From an uncultured Tidjanibacter sp. (GTDB taxonomy: Bacteria; Bacteroidota; Bacteroidia; Bacteroidales; Rikenellaceae), in assembly GCA_934663885.1 (NCBI GenBank), contig CAKUKW010000033.1, forward strand, positions 1 to 13,545: a stretch of 13,545 bases of DNA. The letters are read 5' to 3'. Every line of letters starts with the position of its first letter. Position 1 is the first letter of the stretch. Positions 1 through 7,393 of the stretch are shown piece after piece. Below the pieces are notes generated by a model. That model saw only the letters and a program-made list of their open reading frames with translations. It ran no database searches and had not been told where the DNA came from. A program made the translations under genes and the position numbers.

Positions 1-122
1 TCCCCAGCCTGCGCCGCCAGTGGAGCCGCAAATATAAATTCCGCCTCAAAGTGGGCACCGACCAGTCCCTCGGGGTTATCGAATACAAGATCCTCGACCG
101 CAAAGGCCGCACCCTCAACTGA
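1..122 (+). CDS. 3' end of an unrecognised protein (partial)
   Basis: The frame with codons starting at base 3 is open from the left edge to a TGA at 120-122, followed in frame by TAG (123-125), so translation ends at tandem stops. The visible 39 residues are basic and beta-strand-like, with alternating polar and hydrophobic residues (for example KYKFRLKVGT and LGVIEYKILDRKGRTLN). This would suit the last strands of a secreted or outer-membrane beta protein, but it is too short to assign to a family and I do not recognise it. The Arg/Lys-rich sequence and C-rich third positions match the coding style of the genes downstream, which supports it being real. No neighbour to the left is visible. 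Confidence 0.6.
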   Translation, partial: PSLRRQWSRKYKFRLKVGTDQSLGVIEYKILDRKGRTLN

Positions 123-149
123 TAGCGGATTTAAATATATTTCCGTAGA

Positions 150-157
150 TATATTTG
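150..157 (+). promoter_or_regulatory. Candidate Bacteroidota -7 box (TATATTTG) upstream of mfd
   Basis: TATATTTG fits the Bacteroidota primary-sigma -7 consensus TAnnTTTG exactly. A clear -33 TTTG is missing; TTTA at 130-133 lies 16 nt upstream, which is only a rough fit. Transcription from here would start inside the first hairpin (157-179) and give mfd a leader of about 220 nt. AT-rich DNA makes chance matches common, so this is tentative. Confidence 0.35.
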
Positions 158-368
158 TTCTCTTTTGCAAAAAGAGAACCGGAACTGACGAATGAGCGGG
201 TGGCAAGTAATGCGCCGCATTAACTTGCCCCGGGGAAGAGGAAGAAGACGAGCGAAGCGACGCCAACAAAAACTTCCTCCGAAAAGTTCCTGGTTCTTTC
301 TTACAAGAAAGAATATAATAATTTTACCGGCAAACACATTTTAAACCGCCTTTTTCGGAAAAAGGCGG
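157..368. repeat. Hairpin-rich intergenic element, probably a dispersed repeat
   Basis: The 271-nt gap between the partial first gene and mfd holds four inverted repeats. The first, 157-166 with 170-179, has a 10-bp stem with GCA loop (GTTCTCTTTT / AAAAGAGAAC). The second, 202-213 with 217-229, pairs GGCAAGT with ACTTGCC and AATGC with GCATT, with one bulged A at 222. The third, 294-302 with 305-313, is TTCTTTCTT / AAGAAAGAA. The fourth, 346-355 with 359-368, is CCGCCTTTTT / AAAAAGGCGG. None is followed by a clean T-tract on the + strand, so they are not standard terminators for the first gene. The stretch between them (about 230-290, purine-rich followed by GCGAAGCGACGCC) reminds me of intergenic repeats seen many times per genome in Bacteroidales, but that is recollection and was not checked. 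No terminal inverted repeats or target-site duplication were found. Confidence 0.45.
346..368 (+). other. 10-bp perfect hairpin just upstream of the mfd start
   Basis: CCGCCTTTTT and AAAAAGGCGG flank a CGG loop. The right arm ends 19-25 nt before the two possible mfd starts (GTG 388, ATG 394). No T-run follows (the next bases are CTAAATTG), so it is not a canonical terminator. In the mRNA it would sit immediately upstream of the ribosome landing zone and could affect initiation or transcript stability. Alternatively it is simply the last arm of the repeat element. Confidence 0.5.
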
Positions 369-393
369 CTAAATTGTATGGAGTATAGTGAAT

Positions 394-3300
394 ATGGCGA
401 ATACTAAGGAGTTATTGGATAATGTATCGGCGGGCGAAACAAGCGCCCGTCTTACCAAGGCGATCAAAAGCGGCGCGGCTACGGAACTCAAGGGGCTTTC
501 CGGCTCCGCTCCGGCGGTGTATTCGGCGGCGGCGATGAGGAAGACCGGCGGCGTGCATATATTCGTCTGCGAGGATAAGGATGCGGCGGCATATATGCTG
601 AACGATTTTTACACGCTGCTGGGCGAAGATTCCGTGATGTTCTTCCCGGCAGGATATAAGCGCTCGGTGCAGTTCGGGCAGGAGGACGCTTCGGGCATAG
701 TCCAGCGGACTGCGGCCCTCAATGCCATTAGGGGACATGAAACCGGATTCCTTGTAATATGTACTTATCCGGAGGCGCTGGCCGAAAAAGTGGTGGATGC
801 CGCGGAACTGGAAAAACAGACCGTCGAGCTTGCCAGGGGTGCGAAAGTAGCGATGGAATTCCTCGCGGAAACATTGGGAGAATATGGTTTCACAAGGGTC
901 GACTTCGTCCATGAGCCGGGACAATATTCAATGCGGGGGGGAATACTCGATGTTTTTTCATACGCCGAGAACAGGCCTTACCGAGTGGATTTTTTCGGCG
1001 ACGAGATAGAGTCGATCCGAAGGTTCGACATCGCCTCGCAACTCTCCACTGACAGACTGGAGCGGGTTGAAATAGTACCGAACCTGAAACAGTCGGTAAA
1101 CACCGGAAAGAGCGTTCCTTTCCCGGAATTCTCTGGCCCGGGCGCGACATGGTGGGCGGACGACCTCGAGCACGCCCTGCGCCGGACGGACGACATACGC
1201 AAGAAAATGCTCGCCGAGGCGTTGGAACCCCGCGAAGTGGACAGCAAAGTGGCGGGCCGCAAGCAGATACTGGCGGGTATGCGGGACAGCTCCCTTCTTA
1301 TCAGGCGCGGTATACCTGCGGAAATAACAGTGTCGTCGACCATAGAATTCTCTACAACCCCGCAACCATCCTTTAACAAACAGTATGTGATGCTGGCCGA
1401 CGACATAGCCACGCACGAAGCGGAAGGGTTCACGACTTACATCCTTTCCGAAAACAGGGCGCAGATCGAGCGCCTTTCCAGCATTTTCTCTTCCGAAGGT
1501 TTTCCCAGGGTACGGTTCGAATCGCTTCAGTCCACACTCCATGAGGGATTCATAGACAACGACCTGAAACTCTGCCTTTACACCGACCACCAGATATTCG
1601 AACGTTACCACCGCTACTCGTTACGGGGGGAGATCGACCGGAGCCAGGCGATGACCGTCGCAGAGCTCAACGAATTGAAGCCCGGCGACTTCGTGGTACA
1701 TATCGATCACGGCATCGGACGGTTCGGGGGACTTGTGCGCACTACCGAGAACGGCAAACAGCACGAGGCCATAAAGCTCGAATACAGGGACGGCGACGTC
1801 CTCCTGGTGAACGTTCATTCGCTCCACCGCATTGCGCGCTATAAAGACAAGGACAGCGATTCTGCACCCCGCATATATAAACTCGGCTCCGGGGTATGGC
1901 AACGGATGAAAGCCGCCACGAAGAGCGCGGTTAAAGACATTGCCCGTGAACTGATAAAACTATACGCCGAGCGCAAGGCGGGGGGAGGATTTGCTTTCTC
2001 TGCCGACAACTACCTCCAGAACGAATTGGAGGCCTCATTCCCTTATGAGGAAACCGTCGACCAACAGGAGGCCGTGAGGCTGGTCAAGCAGGACATGGAG
2101 TCGCCCCAGCCGATGGACAGGCTTATATGCGGCGACGTGGGTTTCGGCAAAACGGAAGTCGCCGTGCGCGCCGCTTTCAAGGCTGTGAACGATTCCAAGC
2201 AGGTGGCCGTGCTGGTACCCACCACGATTCTTTCTCTCCAGCACTTCCGTACTTTTTCGGAAAGGATGCGGGATTTCCCGGTGCGGATAGAGAACCTGAG
2301 CAGGGTGCGTACCCCAAAAGAGGTAAGGCAAATAACCGAAGATCTGGCGGCGGGCAAGGTAGACATACTAATCGGAACGCATAAGATCCTTGGAAAGGAT
2401 ATCAAATTTAAAGATCTCGGCCTGCTCGTAGTGGATGAAGAGCAGAAATTCGGGGTTACGGCAAAGGAAAAACTGCGTCAGCTTAGCGTCAGCGTCGACA
2501 CGCTGACAATGACCGCGACTCCCATTCCCCGCACGCTCCAGTTCTCGCTCATGGGGGCACGCGACCTTTCGGTAATCGCCACTGCACCCGCCAACCGCCA
2601 GCCGATTATAACCGAATCCCACATATTCGACGAGGAGATAATCCGCGAGGCGGTCGAGGTGGAGCTCGCGCGCCACGGCCAGGTTTTCTTCGTACATAAC
2701 CGTGTGGAAGATATCGAACGTATAGCGGATATGGTGCGCTCGCTGGCCCCGAAGGCCAGGGTAATGGTCGGCCACGGGCAGATGCCTGCCGCCAAGCTGG
2801 AAAAACTGATAATGGATTTCATCTACGGGGAATACGATGTGCTGGTGGCGACTACTATAATCGAGAACGGCATCGATATCCCTAACGCCAATACAATAAT
2901 CATTAATAATGCTCAGAACTTCGGCCTGAGCGACCTTCATCAATTACGCGGACGGGTCGGCCGCTCCGACCGCAAGAGTTACTGCTACCTCCTCTCCCCG
3001 CCTGACGAGCTCCTTACGGGGGATGCGAGGCGCAGGCTCAGGGCCATAGAGGAATTTTCCGACCTGGGCGCCGGGTTCAATATAGCCATGCAGGATCTCG
3101 ACATACGCGGGGCGGGCAACCTACTCGGCGCCGAGCAGAGCGGTTTTATAGCCGACATGGGCTTCGAGACATACCAGAAAATACTCTCCGAGGCAGTCGC
3201 TGAACTCCGGGCGGAAGGCGTTAAGGAAGCCGACAGCCTTATAGAGGGAGAAAAGAAGGAGGAAGTTGCTTACCTCACCGACGCCCACATAGAGACCGAC

Positions 3301-3753
3301 GTGGAGGCCCTGCTGCCCGACGGCTACATCGGGCAGAGCGCCGAGAAAATACGCCTCTACAGGGAACTCGATGATATACGTGACGAGGAAAATCTAAAAA
3401 AATTCAGGGAAAGGCTCACGGATAGGTTCGGTGCGTTACCGCCTCAGGCCGAGGCCCTGCTGGATGTGGTCAGGCTGCGCTGGCTGGCCGTATCGCTCGG
3501 CTTCGAATGGGTCAAGGTTAAGAACGGATTGATGTTGCTCCGGTTCGTTTCAGACACGGACTCACCGTATTATAAAAGCGGTACGTTTATGAACATACTG
3601 CGCTACGTAACGCAAAAAACATCGAAATTTGTGCTCAAGCAGAACAATAATAAGCTGAGTATTACAGTTAGAGAAATAAGCGGCATACGCGAAGCATGGC
3701 AGGCGCTGGACGAAATGCGCCAGTCTGTACATCAACCGGCAGCCCAAAGCTGA
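394..3753 (+). CDS. mfd: Transcription-repair coupling factor Mfd
   Basis: This cytoplasmic ATP-dependent DNA translocase removes RNA polymerase stalled at lesions and recruits UvrA for nucleotide excision repair. The product is 1119 residues, a normal family length. Residues about 1-390 are the UvrB-like region (YGFTRVDFVHEPGQYSMRGG near 165 begins its conserved core). Residues about 425-520 are the CarD-like RNA-polymerase-interacting domain (LKPGDFVVHIDHGIGRF). The RecG-like motor follows: Walker A GDVGFGKT (580-587), DEEQ box (681-684), TATPIPRT (707-714), and motif VI QLRGRVGRSD (about 850). The TRCF C-terminal domain occupies about 1000-1095. All key motifs are intact. I chose ATG 394 because GGAG at 380-383 sits at a good distance and GTG starts are uncommon in this phylum; GTG 388 would add two residues. 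A 97-nt gap with no recognisable signal separates it from coaX. Confidence 0.97.
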   Translation: MANTKELLDNVSAGETSARLTKAIKSGAATELKGLSGSAPAVYSAAAMRKTGGVHIFVCEDKDAAAYMLNDFYTLLGEDSVMFFPAGYKRSVQFGQEDASGIVQRTAALNAIRGHETGFLVICTYPEALAEKVVDAAELEKQTVELARGAKVAMEFLAETLGEYGFTRVDFVHEPGQYSMRGGILDVFSYAENRPYRVDFFGDEIESIRRFDIASQLSTDRLERVEIVPNLKQSVNTGKSVPFPEFSGPGATWWADDLEHALRRTDDIRKKMLAEALEPREVDSKVAGRKQILAGMRDSSLLIRRGIPAEITVSSTIEFSTTPQPSFNKQYVMLADDIATHEAEGFTTYILSENRAQIERLSSIFSSEGFPRVRFESLQSTLHEGFIDNDLKLCLYTDHQIFERYHRYSLRGEIDRSQAMTVAELNELKPGDFVVHIDHGIGRFGGLVRTTENGKQHEAIKLEYRDGDVLLVNVHSLHRIARYKDKDSDSAPRIYKLGSGVWQRMKAATKSAVKDIARELIKLYAERKAGGGFAFSADNYLQNELEASFPYEETVDQQEAVRLVKQDMESPQPMDRLICGDVGFGKTEVAVRAAFKAVNDSKQVAVLVPTTILSLQHFRTFSERMRDFPVRIENLSRVRTPKEVRQITEDLAAGKVDILIGTHKILGKDIKFKDLGLLVVDEEQKFGVTAKEKLRQLSVSVDTLTMTATPIPRTLQFSLMGARDLSVIATAPANRQPIITESHIFDEEIIREAVEVELARHGQVFFVHNRVEDIERIADMVRSLAPKARVMVGHGQMPAAKLEKLIMDFIYGEYDVLVATTIIENGIDIPNANTIIINNAQNFGLSDLHQLRGRVGRSDRKSYCYLLSPPDELLTGDARRRLRAIEEFSDLGAGFNIAMQDLDIRGAGNLLGAEQSGFIADMGFETYQKILSEAVAELRAEGVKEADSLIEGEKKEEVAYLTDAHIETDVEALLPDGYIGQSAEKIRLYRELDDIRDEENLKKFRERLTDRFGALPPQAEALLDVVRLRWLAVSLGFEWVKVKNGLMLLRFVSDTDSPYYKSGTFMNILRYVTQKTSKFVLKQNNNKLSITVREISGIREAWQALDEMRQSVHQPAAQS

Positions 3754-3850
3754 CTCACGCTGGATAATTTATGGAAAACGGGCGCACAGGCACTCTATTA
3801 AAGTAAAGGAATCACGGTAATCAGCCGTTAAACGCGCTCTGGCGGAAAAG

Positions 3851-4588
3851 ATGAAAAATCTTGTTATCGATATAGGAAACAGCAGGACGAAATCAGCGGT
3901 CCTGGAAAACGGGAATATAACCGAAAAGTGGTCGTTCCCCGAGCCTGACCGCGAGTATATAGCACCTATACTTACGAAATATACCGACATAGCCCGCTGT
4001 ATTATTTCCTCGACGCGGGCCGGAATAGCTCCAGTTGAAAAACTGATAGAAGAATCGGTTTCTTTTACCCTCCGCATGGAAAACACCACGGAAACGCCGC
4101 TGACTAACCTTTACCGAACTCCGCAGACGCTGGGGCCAGACAGGCTGGCGGCGGCAGTAGGGGCCAACCTTCTTTTTCCGGGCGAAAACCTGATGGTGGC
4201 CGACATGGGAACGGCGATAACCATAGACTTTATTACCGCGAAGGGAGAATTCCTTGGAGGGAGTATTTCTCCCGGTGTAAAGCTGCGCTTCAGGGCCCTC
4301 CACGATTATACGGGAAAGTTGCCGATGGGTTCTCCCGGAAACGTTTCGGAAGGCATCGCGGGGACAACTGCCGAAGCTGTGGCTAACGGCGTTATGAACG
4401 GAATAGCTTACGAGTTGGAAGGATACCGGAGTGAATTTTCACACAGACTGCCAGGCCTGAAGGTTATTTTAACAGGGGGCGACGCCGATCTTTTTGTAAA
4501 ACGATTTAAAAATACGATATTTGCAAACTATGACCTGGTGATCCAGGGACTAAACCGAATTCTGGACTATAATGCGCCTAAACATTAA
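3851..4588 (+). CDS. coaX: Type III pantothenate kinase
   Basis: This cytoplasmic enzyme phosphorylates pantothenate to 4'-phosphopantothenate, the first step of coenzyme A synthesis. CoaX enzymes belong to the ASKHA fold and, unlike CoaA, are not feedback-inhibited by CoA. The 245-residue product has the family signatures: an N-terminal phosphate-binding loop VIDIGNSRTK with Asp7; LGPDRLAAAVGA (about 94-105), which carries the catalytic Asp and substrate-binding Arg; ADMGTAITID (about 117-126); the GGSISPG turn (about 135-141); GTTAEAVANGVMNG; and VILTGGDA near the C-terminus. ATG 3851 is the only plausible start, because an in-frame TAA lies at 3818 with no other start codon between. The 3' end overlaps the next gene by 17 nt, so the two are probably co-transcribed and translationally coupled. 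No promoter is apparent in the 97 nt upstream. Confidence 0.95.
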   Translation: MKNLVIDIGNSRTKSAVLENGNITEKWSFPEPDREYIAPILTKYTDIARCIISSTRAGIAPVEKLIEESVSFTLRMENTTETPLTNLYRTPQTLGPDRLAAAVGANLLFPGENLMVADMGTAITIDFITAKGEFLGGSISPGVKLRFRALHDYTGKLPMGSPGNVSEGIAGTTAEAVANGVMNGIAYELEGYRSEFSHRLPGLKVILTGGDADLFVKRFKNTIFANYDLVIQGLNRILDYNAPKH

Positions 4589-5897
4589 ATTATTAAGGGT
4601 ATTGACCGTCGCGATCCTCGCGGGGGCAGTTCCGGCAGGCCTCAGCGCCCAATCGAGCAGTATTAACGCTTTTTCCCCTTACTCCTTTTACGGAATAGGG
4701 GATATCATAACGCCGGGTACCGCTTCGATGCGAAGCATGGCGGGGGCCGGGCTGGGCTTCAGGAGCGCTTCGGAGATGAATTACATCAATCCTGCATCAT
4801 ACGGGGCGATAGGGCAAAAGTCGTTGCTTTTCAGCATAAGCGGCGAAGGACAGAATTACTACCTTCGCAGCGCCGATACGAAAAGCAGTTTCAATTCCTT
4901 TAATATACGCGACGTTGGCATTTCTATGCCGTTGGCAAAGAACCTGGGGTTCGGGCTCATCGTAGCGCCGTACAGTGAGGTAGGATACAGGGTGAACGTG
5001 CTCGACAGCGACCCCGTATCACATTCGGATATAGGCCAGGTGAAATATCTTTATGAAGGGGAAGGAGGGATTACACAGTTCAAAGCCGGTATAGGATGGA
5101 AAATTACCGACAGGGTACTTATCGGCGCCGATATTGTCTACTACCACGGCAACATAAGGCGTTATTACCAACAGGAGATAAAGCGGATTACAGGCACGGG
5201 CGGTTATTCGCAGGTGAACGGCAGCAAAACCGAAAGGGTCAATTCATTTTTCGGCACTTTCGGGATCCAGGCGGATCTTATCAGCAGGGCCGATACTAAG
5301 CTTACCCTGGGGGCTACCTACCAGATGGGCGGTAATATGAATAGCGACGTCACCGAATATGTATTGTTCAAGCCGACTTTTTCTTCGGGCACTGCATGGC
5401 AGGATTACCTCCGCTTCTCGCAGGATAGATCGGATTTTGCACTGCCGAATATCTACAGTGCGGGACTTTACCTCACGAGGCCCAAGTGGAGCGCCGCAGC
5501 TGATTACTCATACAGTGATTGGGGCAACGAAAATTACAGCGACATAACCAACGACGTCACATTCCATAACACGCATACAATAAAAGTAGGTGCCAGGTAT
5601 ACCCCGAACGCCAATGACATAAGGAAATATATGAACCGGATAACATACAGGGCCGGTGTCAGGTACAGCAATTATTATATGAATATCAAGGGCACCCCGA
5701 TAAACGAAACCGCGTTTACCTTCGGATTAGGCATACCTCTCGGAAAAACGGGAGCGAACAAGCTTGACATCGGGCTCGAATACGGAATGCGAGGAGAGAT
5801 CACAAGCGGACTCATAAAAGAAAATATATTTAAATTTTCGATAGGATTTACCCTTTTCGGGGACGATGAATGGTTCGTAAGATATAAATATAATTAA
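4572..5897 (+). CDS. Outer-membrane beta-barrel protein, function unknown
   Basis: The 441-residue product starts with a Sec signal peptide: basic n-region MRLNIKLLR, hydrophobic core to about residue 22, and cleavage probably after LSA (residue 26). The mature part opens with SPYSFYGIGD and then an AMAGAGLG-like segment (SMAGAGLGFRSASEMNYINPASYGA). It continues with many alternating amphipathic strands rich in Tyr, Gly and Phe to the end (DEWFVRYKYN). That is the pattern of a FadL/PorV-like barrel, in which an N-terminal NPA segment often plugs the pore. This assignment rests on pattern, not on catalytic residues, and the substrate is unknown. The start ATG lies inside coaX (17-nt overlap, different frame), which suggests translational coupling. 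Its position before a TPR protein and lptC suggests an envelope role, by inference only. Confidence 0.8.
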   Translation: MRLNIKLLRVLTVAILAGAVPAGLSAQSSSINAFSPYSFYGIGDIITPGTASMRSMAGAGLGFRSASEMNYINPASYGAIGQKSLLFSISGEGQNYYLRSADTKSSFNSFNIRDVGISMPLAKNLGFGLIVAPYSEVGYRVNVLDSDPVSHSDIGQVKYLYEGEGGITQFKAGIGWKITDRVLIGADIVYYHGNIRRYYQQEIKRITGTGGYSQVNGSKTERVNSFFGTFGIQADLISRADTKLTLGATYQMGGNMNSDVTEYVLFKPTFSSGTAWQDYLRFSQDRSDFALPNIYSAGLYLTRPKWSAAADYSYSDWGNENYSDITNDVTFHNTHTIKVGARYTPNANDIRKYMNRITYRAGVRYSNYYMNIKGTPINETAFTFGLGIPLGKTGANKLDIGLEYGMRGEITSGLIKENIFKFSIGFTLFGDDEWFVRYKYN

Positions 5898-5902
5898 CTT
5901 TG
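5874..5902 (+). promoter_or_regulatory. Candidate promoter for the TPR protein gene
   Basis: TAACTTTG (5895-5902) matches the Bacteroidota -7 consensus TAnnTTTG, and its first three bases are the stop codon of the barrel gene. TTCG at 5874-5877, 17 nt upstream, could serve as a degenerate -33 TTTG. The expected start near 5909 would leave a leader of about 34 nt before ATG 5943. The downstream genes could therefore also be transcribed independently of coaX. Confidence 0.45.
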
Positions 5903-5942
5903 CATTCTCACATCTGAAAACTATAAAAAACAACCGCATAAA

Positions 5943-7298
5943 ATGAAACCTATAGTATCAAAAATTATTTTAGCGCTGGCCGTTGTTGTTGCTACACCGG
6001 TTCTGGCGCAGGCTCAGCAGTACAATTACGGTCCCGAATGGGGTGAGAACCTCACTATGGCCGAAAGGGAGAAAAACGTGGCCATGTACAACTATTTCCT
6101 GGATGCCTACAACAACAGGGATTACGACCTGGCCCTCAGCTACCTTCCGCAGCTTATCGCAAACGTTCCAACGGCGATGGTAGGGACTTATGTAAATGCA
6201 GGTAATATCTATAAGATAAAGATACAGCAGTCCAGGAACCTGGAGGATAAGAATAAATACATCGATTCACTGATGATGATGTACGACCTGCGCATCGAGT
6301 ATTTTCCCGATCACGCCCGTTATAACAAAGCTTACACGCTGAGGCAAAAGGCAACCGATTACCTGCTTTTCAAACCTACCGACAGGGAAGGCCTGCGGGA
6401 GATTTTCGACGAGGCGATAGCTGAAAATTCCGACAACATCAATAAGGAAGTTCTGGATCTTATAAACCTCTACTTCAAAGAGCTCACCGACGATTATACG
6501 CAGGAGTTAATCGAGCCTGAAGAATACCTTGCATACTATGAAAGCCTTTCCGATCTGGTAAGCAAATCGACGGATCCTTCGGTGGATACCGCAAGAACCA
6601 CTTTCGACGCACTGTTTATACAGAGCAAAGCCGGCGACTGCGAAACTATAGAGCGCATATTCCAGGGTCGTTTAGCAGAAAGTCCCGACGATCCGGATCT
6701 GCTTGGCAAAGCTTTCAACCAGTTGAGGGGCCTGAGCTGCTATACGCCTTTCTTCTTCGAGGTCGGCGAGAAATATTTTGCCGTCAACCCGCAGTCCGCC
6801 ACCGCGATGGCCCTGGTCAGGGGTTACGAGAGCAACGGCAACGATCCGAAAGCGATTGAATATATACGTAAAGCCGTTGAGGTGGAGACCGACCCGATAG
6901 CTAAGGGAGACCTTTGCGTTACTATAGCAGGTATGGAGCTCGAAAGGAATAATGCATCGAGGGCTGCTGAATTCGCACGCAATGCGATGAGGTATAACCC
7001 GCAGAACGGCTACGCATATATGTTCCTCGCCCAGGCTTATGCAATAGGCTCCTCGTCATGTGAAGGTTTCGACCAGCAGACGGTATTCTGGCTCGCTTAC
7101 GACGAGCTCCAGAAAGCCCGAAGAATATTTGTAGGCAATCAGGAAGCCATTAAAAAGGTGGACGAACTCATGGGCCTCTACCGTGCCAATTTCCCGCCGA
7201 AAGACGAATTGTTCTTCCGCGGCCTGAACGCCGGCGACTCCTACGAAGTGAAATGCGGCTGGATCAGGGGTAACACCACGACGAGGGAAAGACCGTAA
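5943..7298 (+). CDS. Secreted tetratricopeptide-repeat protein, function unknown
   Basis: The 451-residue product has a clear Sec signal peptide (MKPIVSKIILALAVVVATPV, then an A-Q-A cleavage site at residues 22-24), so it is periplasmic or attached to the periplasmic face of the outer membrane. The mature chain is helical, with TPR-like pairs. The clearest are about residues 290-365 (PKAIEYIRKAVEVE; ASRAAEFARNAMRYNPQNGYAYMF), where Ala/Gly/Pro spacing and the NPQNGYAY turn are typical. Five Cys residues lie in the mature part (about 234, 266, 327, 367, 439), so disulfides are possible. The C-terminal segment FPPKDELFFRGLNAGDSY followed by KCGWIRGN is the type of conserved tail I associate with Bacteroidales homologues, from memory. 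TPR proteins act as scaffolds; no enzymatic motif is visible. It lies between the barrel gene and lptC, which makes a shared envelope role plausible but unproven. Confidence 0.8.
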   Translation: MKPIVSKIILALAVVVATPVLAQAQQYNYGPEWGENLTMAEREKNVAMYNYFLDAYNNRDYDLALSYLPQLIANVPTAMVGTYVNAGNIYKIKIQQSRNLEDKNKYIDSLMMMYDLRIEYFPDHARYNKAYTLRQKATDYLLFKPTDREGLREIFDEAIAENSDNINKEVLDLINLYFKELTDDYTQELIEPEEYLAYYESLSDLVSKSTDPSVDTARTTFDALFIQSKAGDCETIERIFQGRLAESPDDPDLLGKAFNQLRGLSCYTPFFFEVGEKYFAVNPQSATAMALVRGYESNGNDPKAIEYIRKAVEVETDPIAKGDLCVTIAGMELERNNASRAAEFARNAMRYNPQNGYAYMFLAQAYAIGSSSCEGFDQQTVFWLAYDELQKARRIFVGNQEAIKKVDELMGLYRANFPPKDELFFRGLNAGDSYEVKCGWIRGNTTTRERP

Positions 7299-7304
7299 GT
7301 AAAC

Positions 7305-7323
7305 GGCTGCAAGCCAGCCTTTT
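7305..7323 (+). terminator. Weak terminator-like hairpin after the TPR gene
   Basis: GGCTG (7305-7309) can pair with CAGCC (7315-7319) around a 5-nt loop, followed by only four T residues (7320-7323). The short stem and T-run suggest at most partial termination, so lptC could still be read through from upstream. The remaining bases to the lptC start show no clear -7 box. Confidence 0.25.
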
Positions 7324-7393
7324 CCGGCAACAAACCTGCATACTGCTTTGAGCGCTACAGATCCTTGTCGTTGATTATTCGTAAAACGAACAA

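Noticed and set aside
157..179. Hairpin as a terminator of the first gene
   Set aside because: The stem is good but is followed by CGGAAC, not a T-tract, so intrinsic termination here is not supported on the + strand.
131..337. 68-codon - strand frame in the mfd leader
   Set aside because: It coincides with the hairpin element and its composition (Phe/Arg/Leu rich, reading across hairpin arms) looks like translated repeat DNA. I recall similar spurious peptides predicted from such repeats.
958..1611. 217-codon - strand frame opposite mfd, and similar ones at 412-924, 2035-2405 and 2368-2943
   Set aside because: All are shadows of mfd, which has all its conserved motifs on the + strand. The translations have no domain-like features.
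3754..3850. Gap between mfd and coaX as a promoter or small-RNA region
   Set aside because: No TAnnTTTG box, no strong hairpin and no open frame of note were found in the 97 nt.
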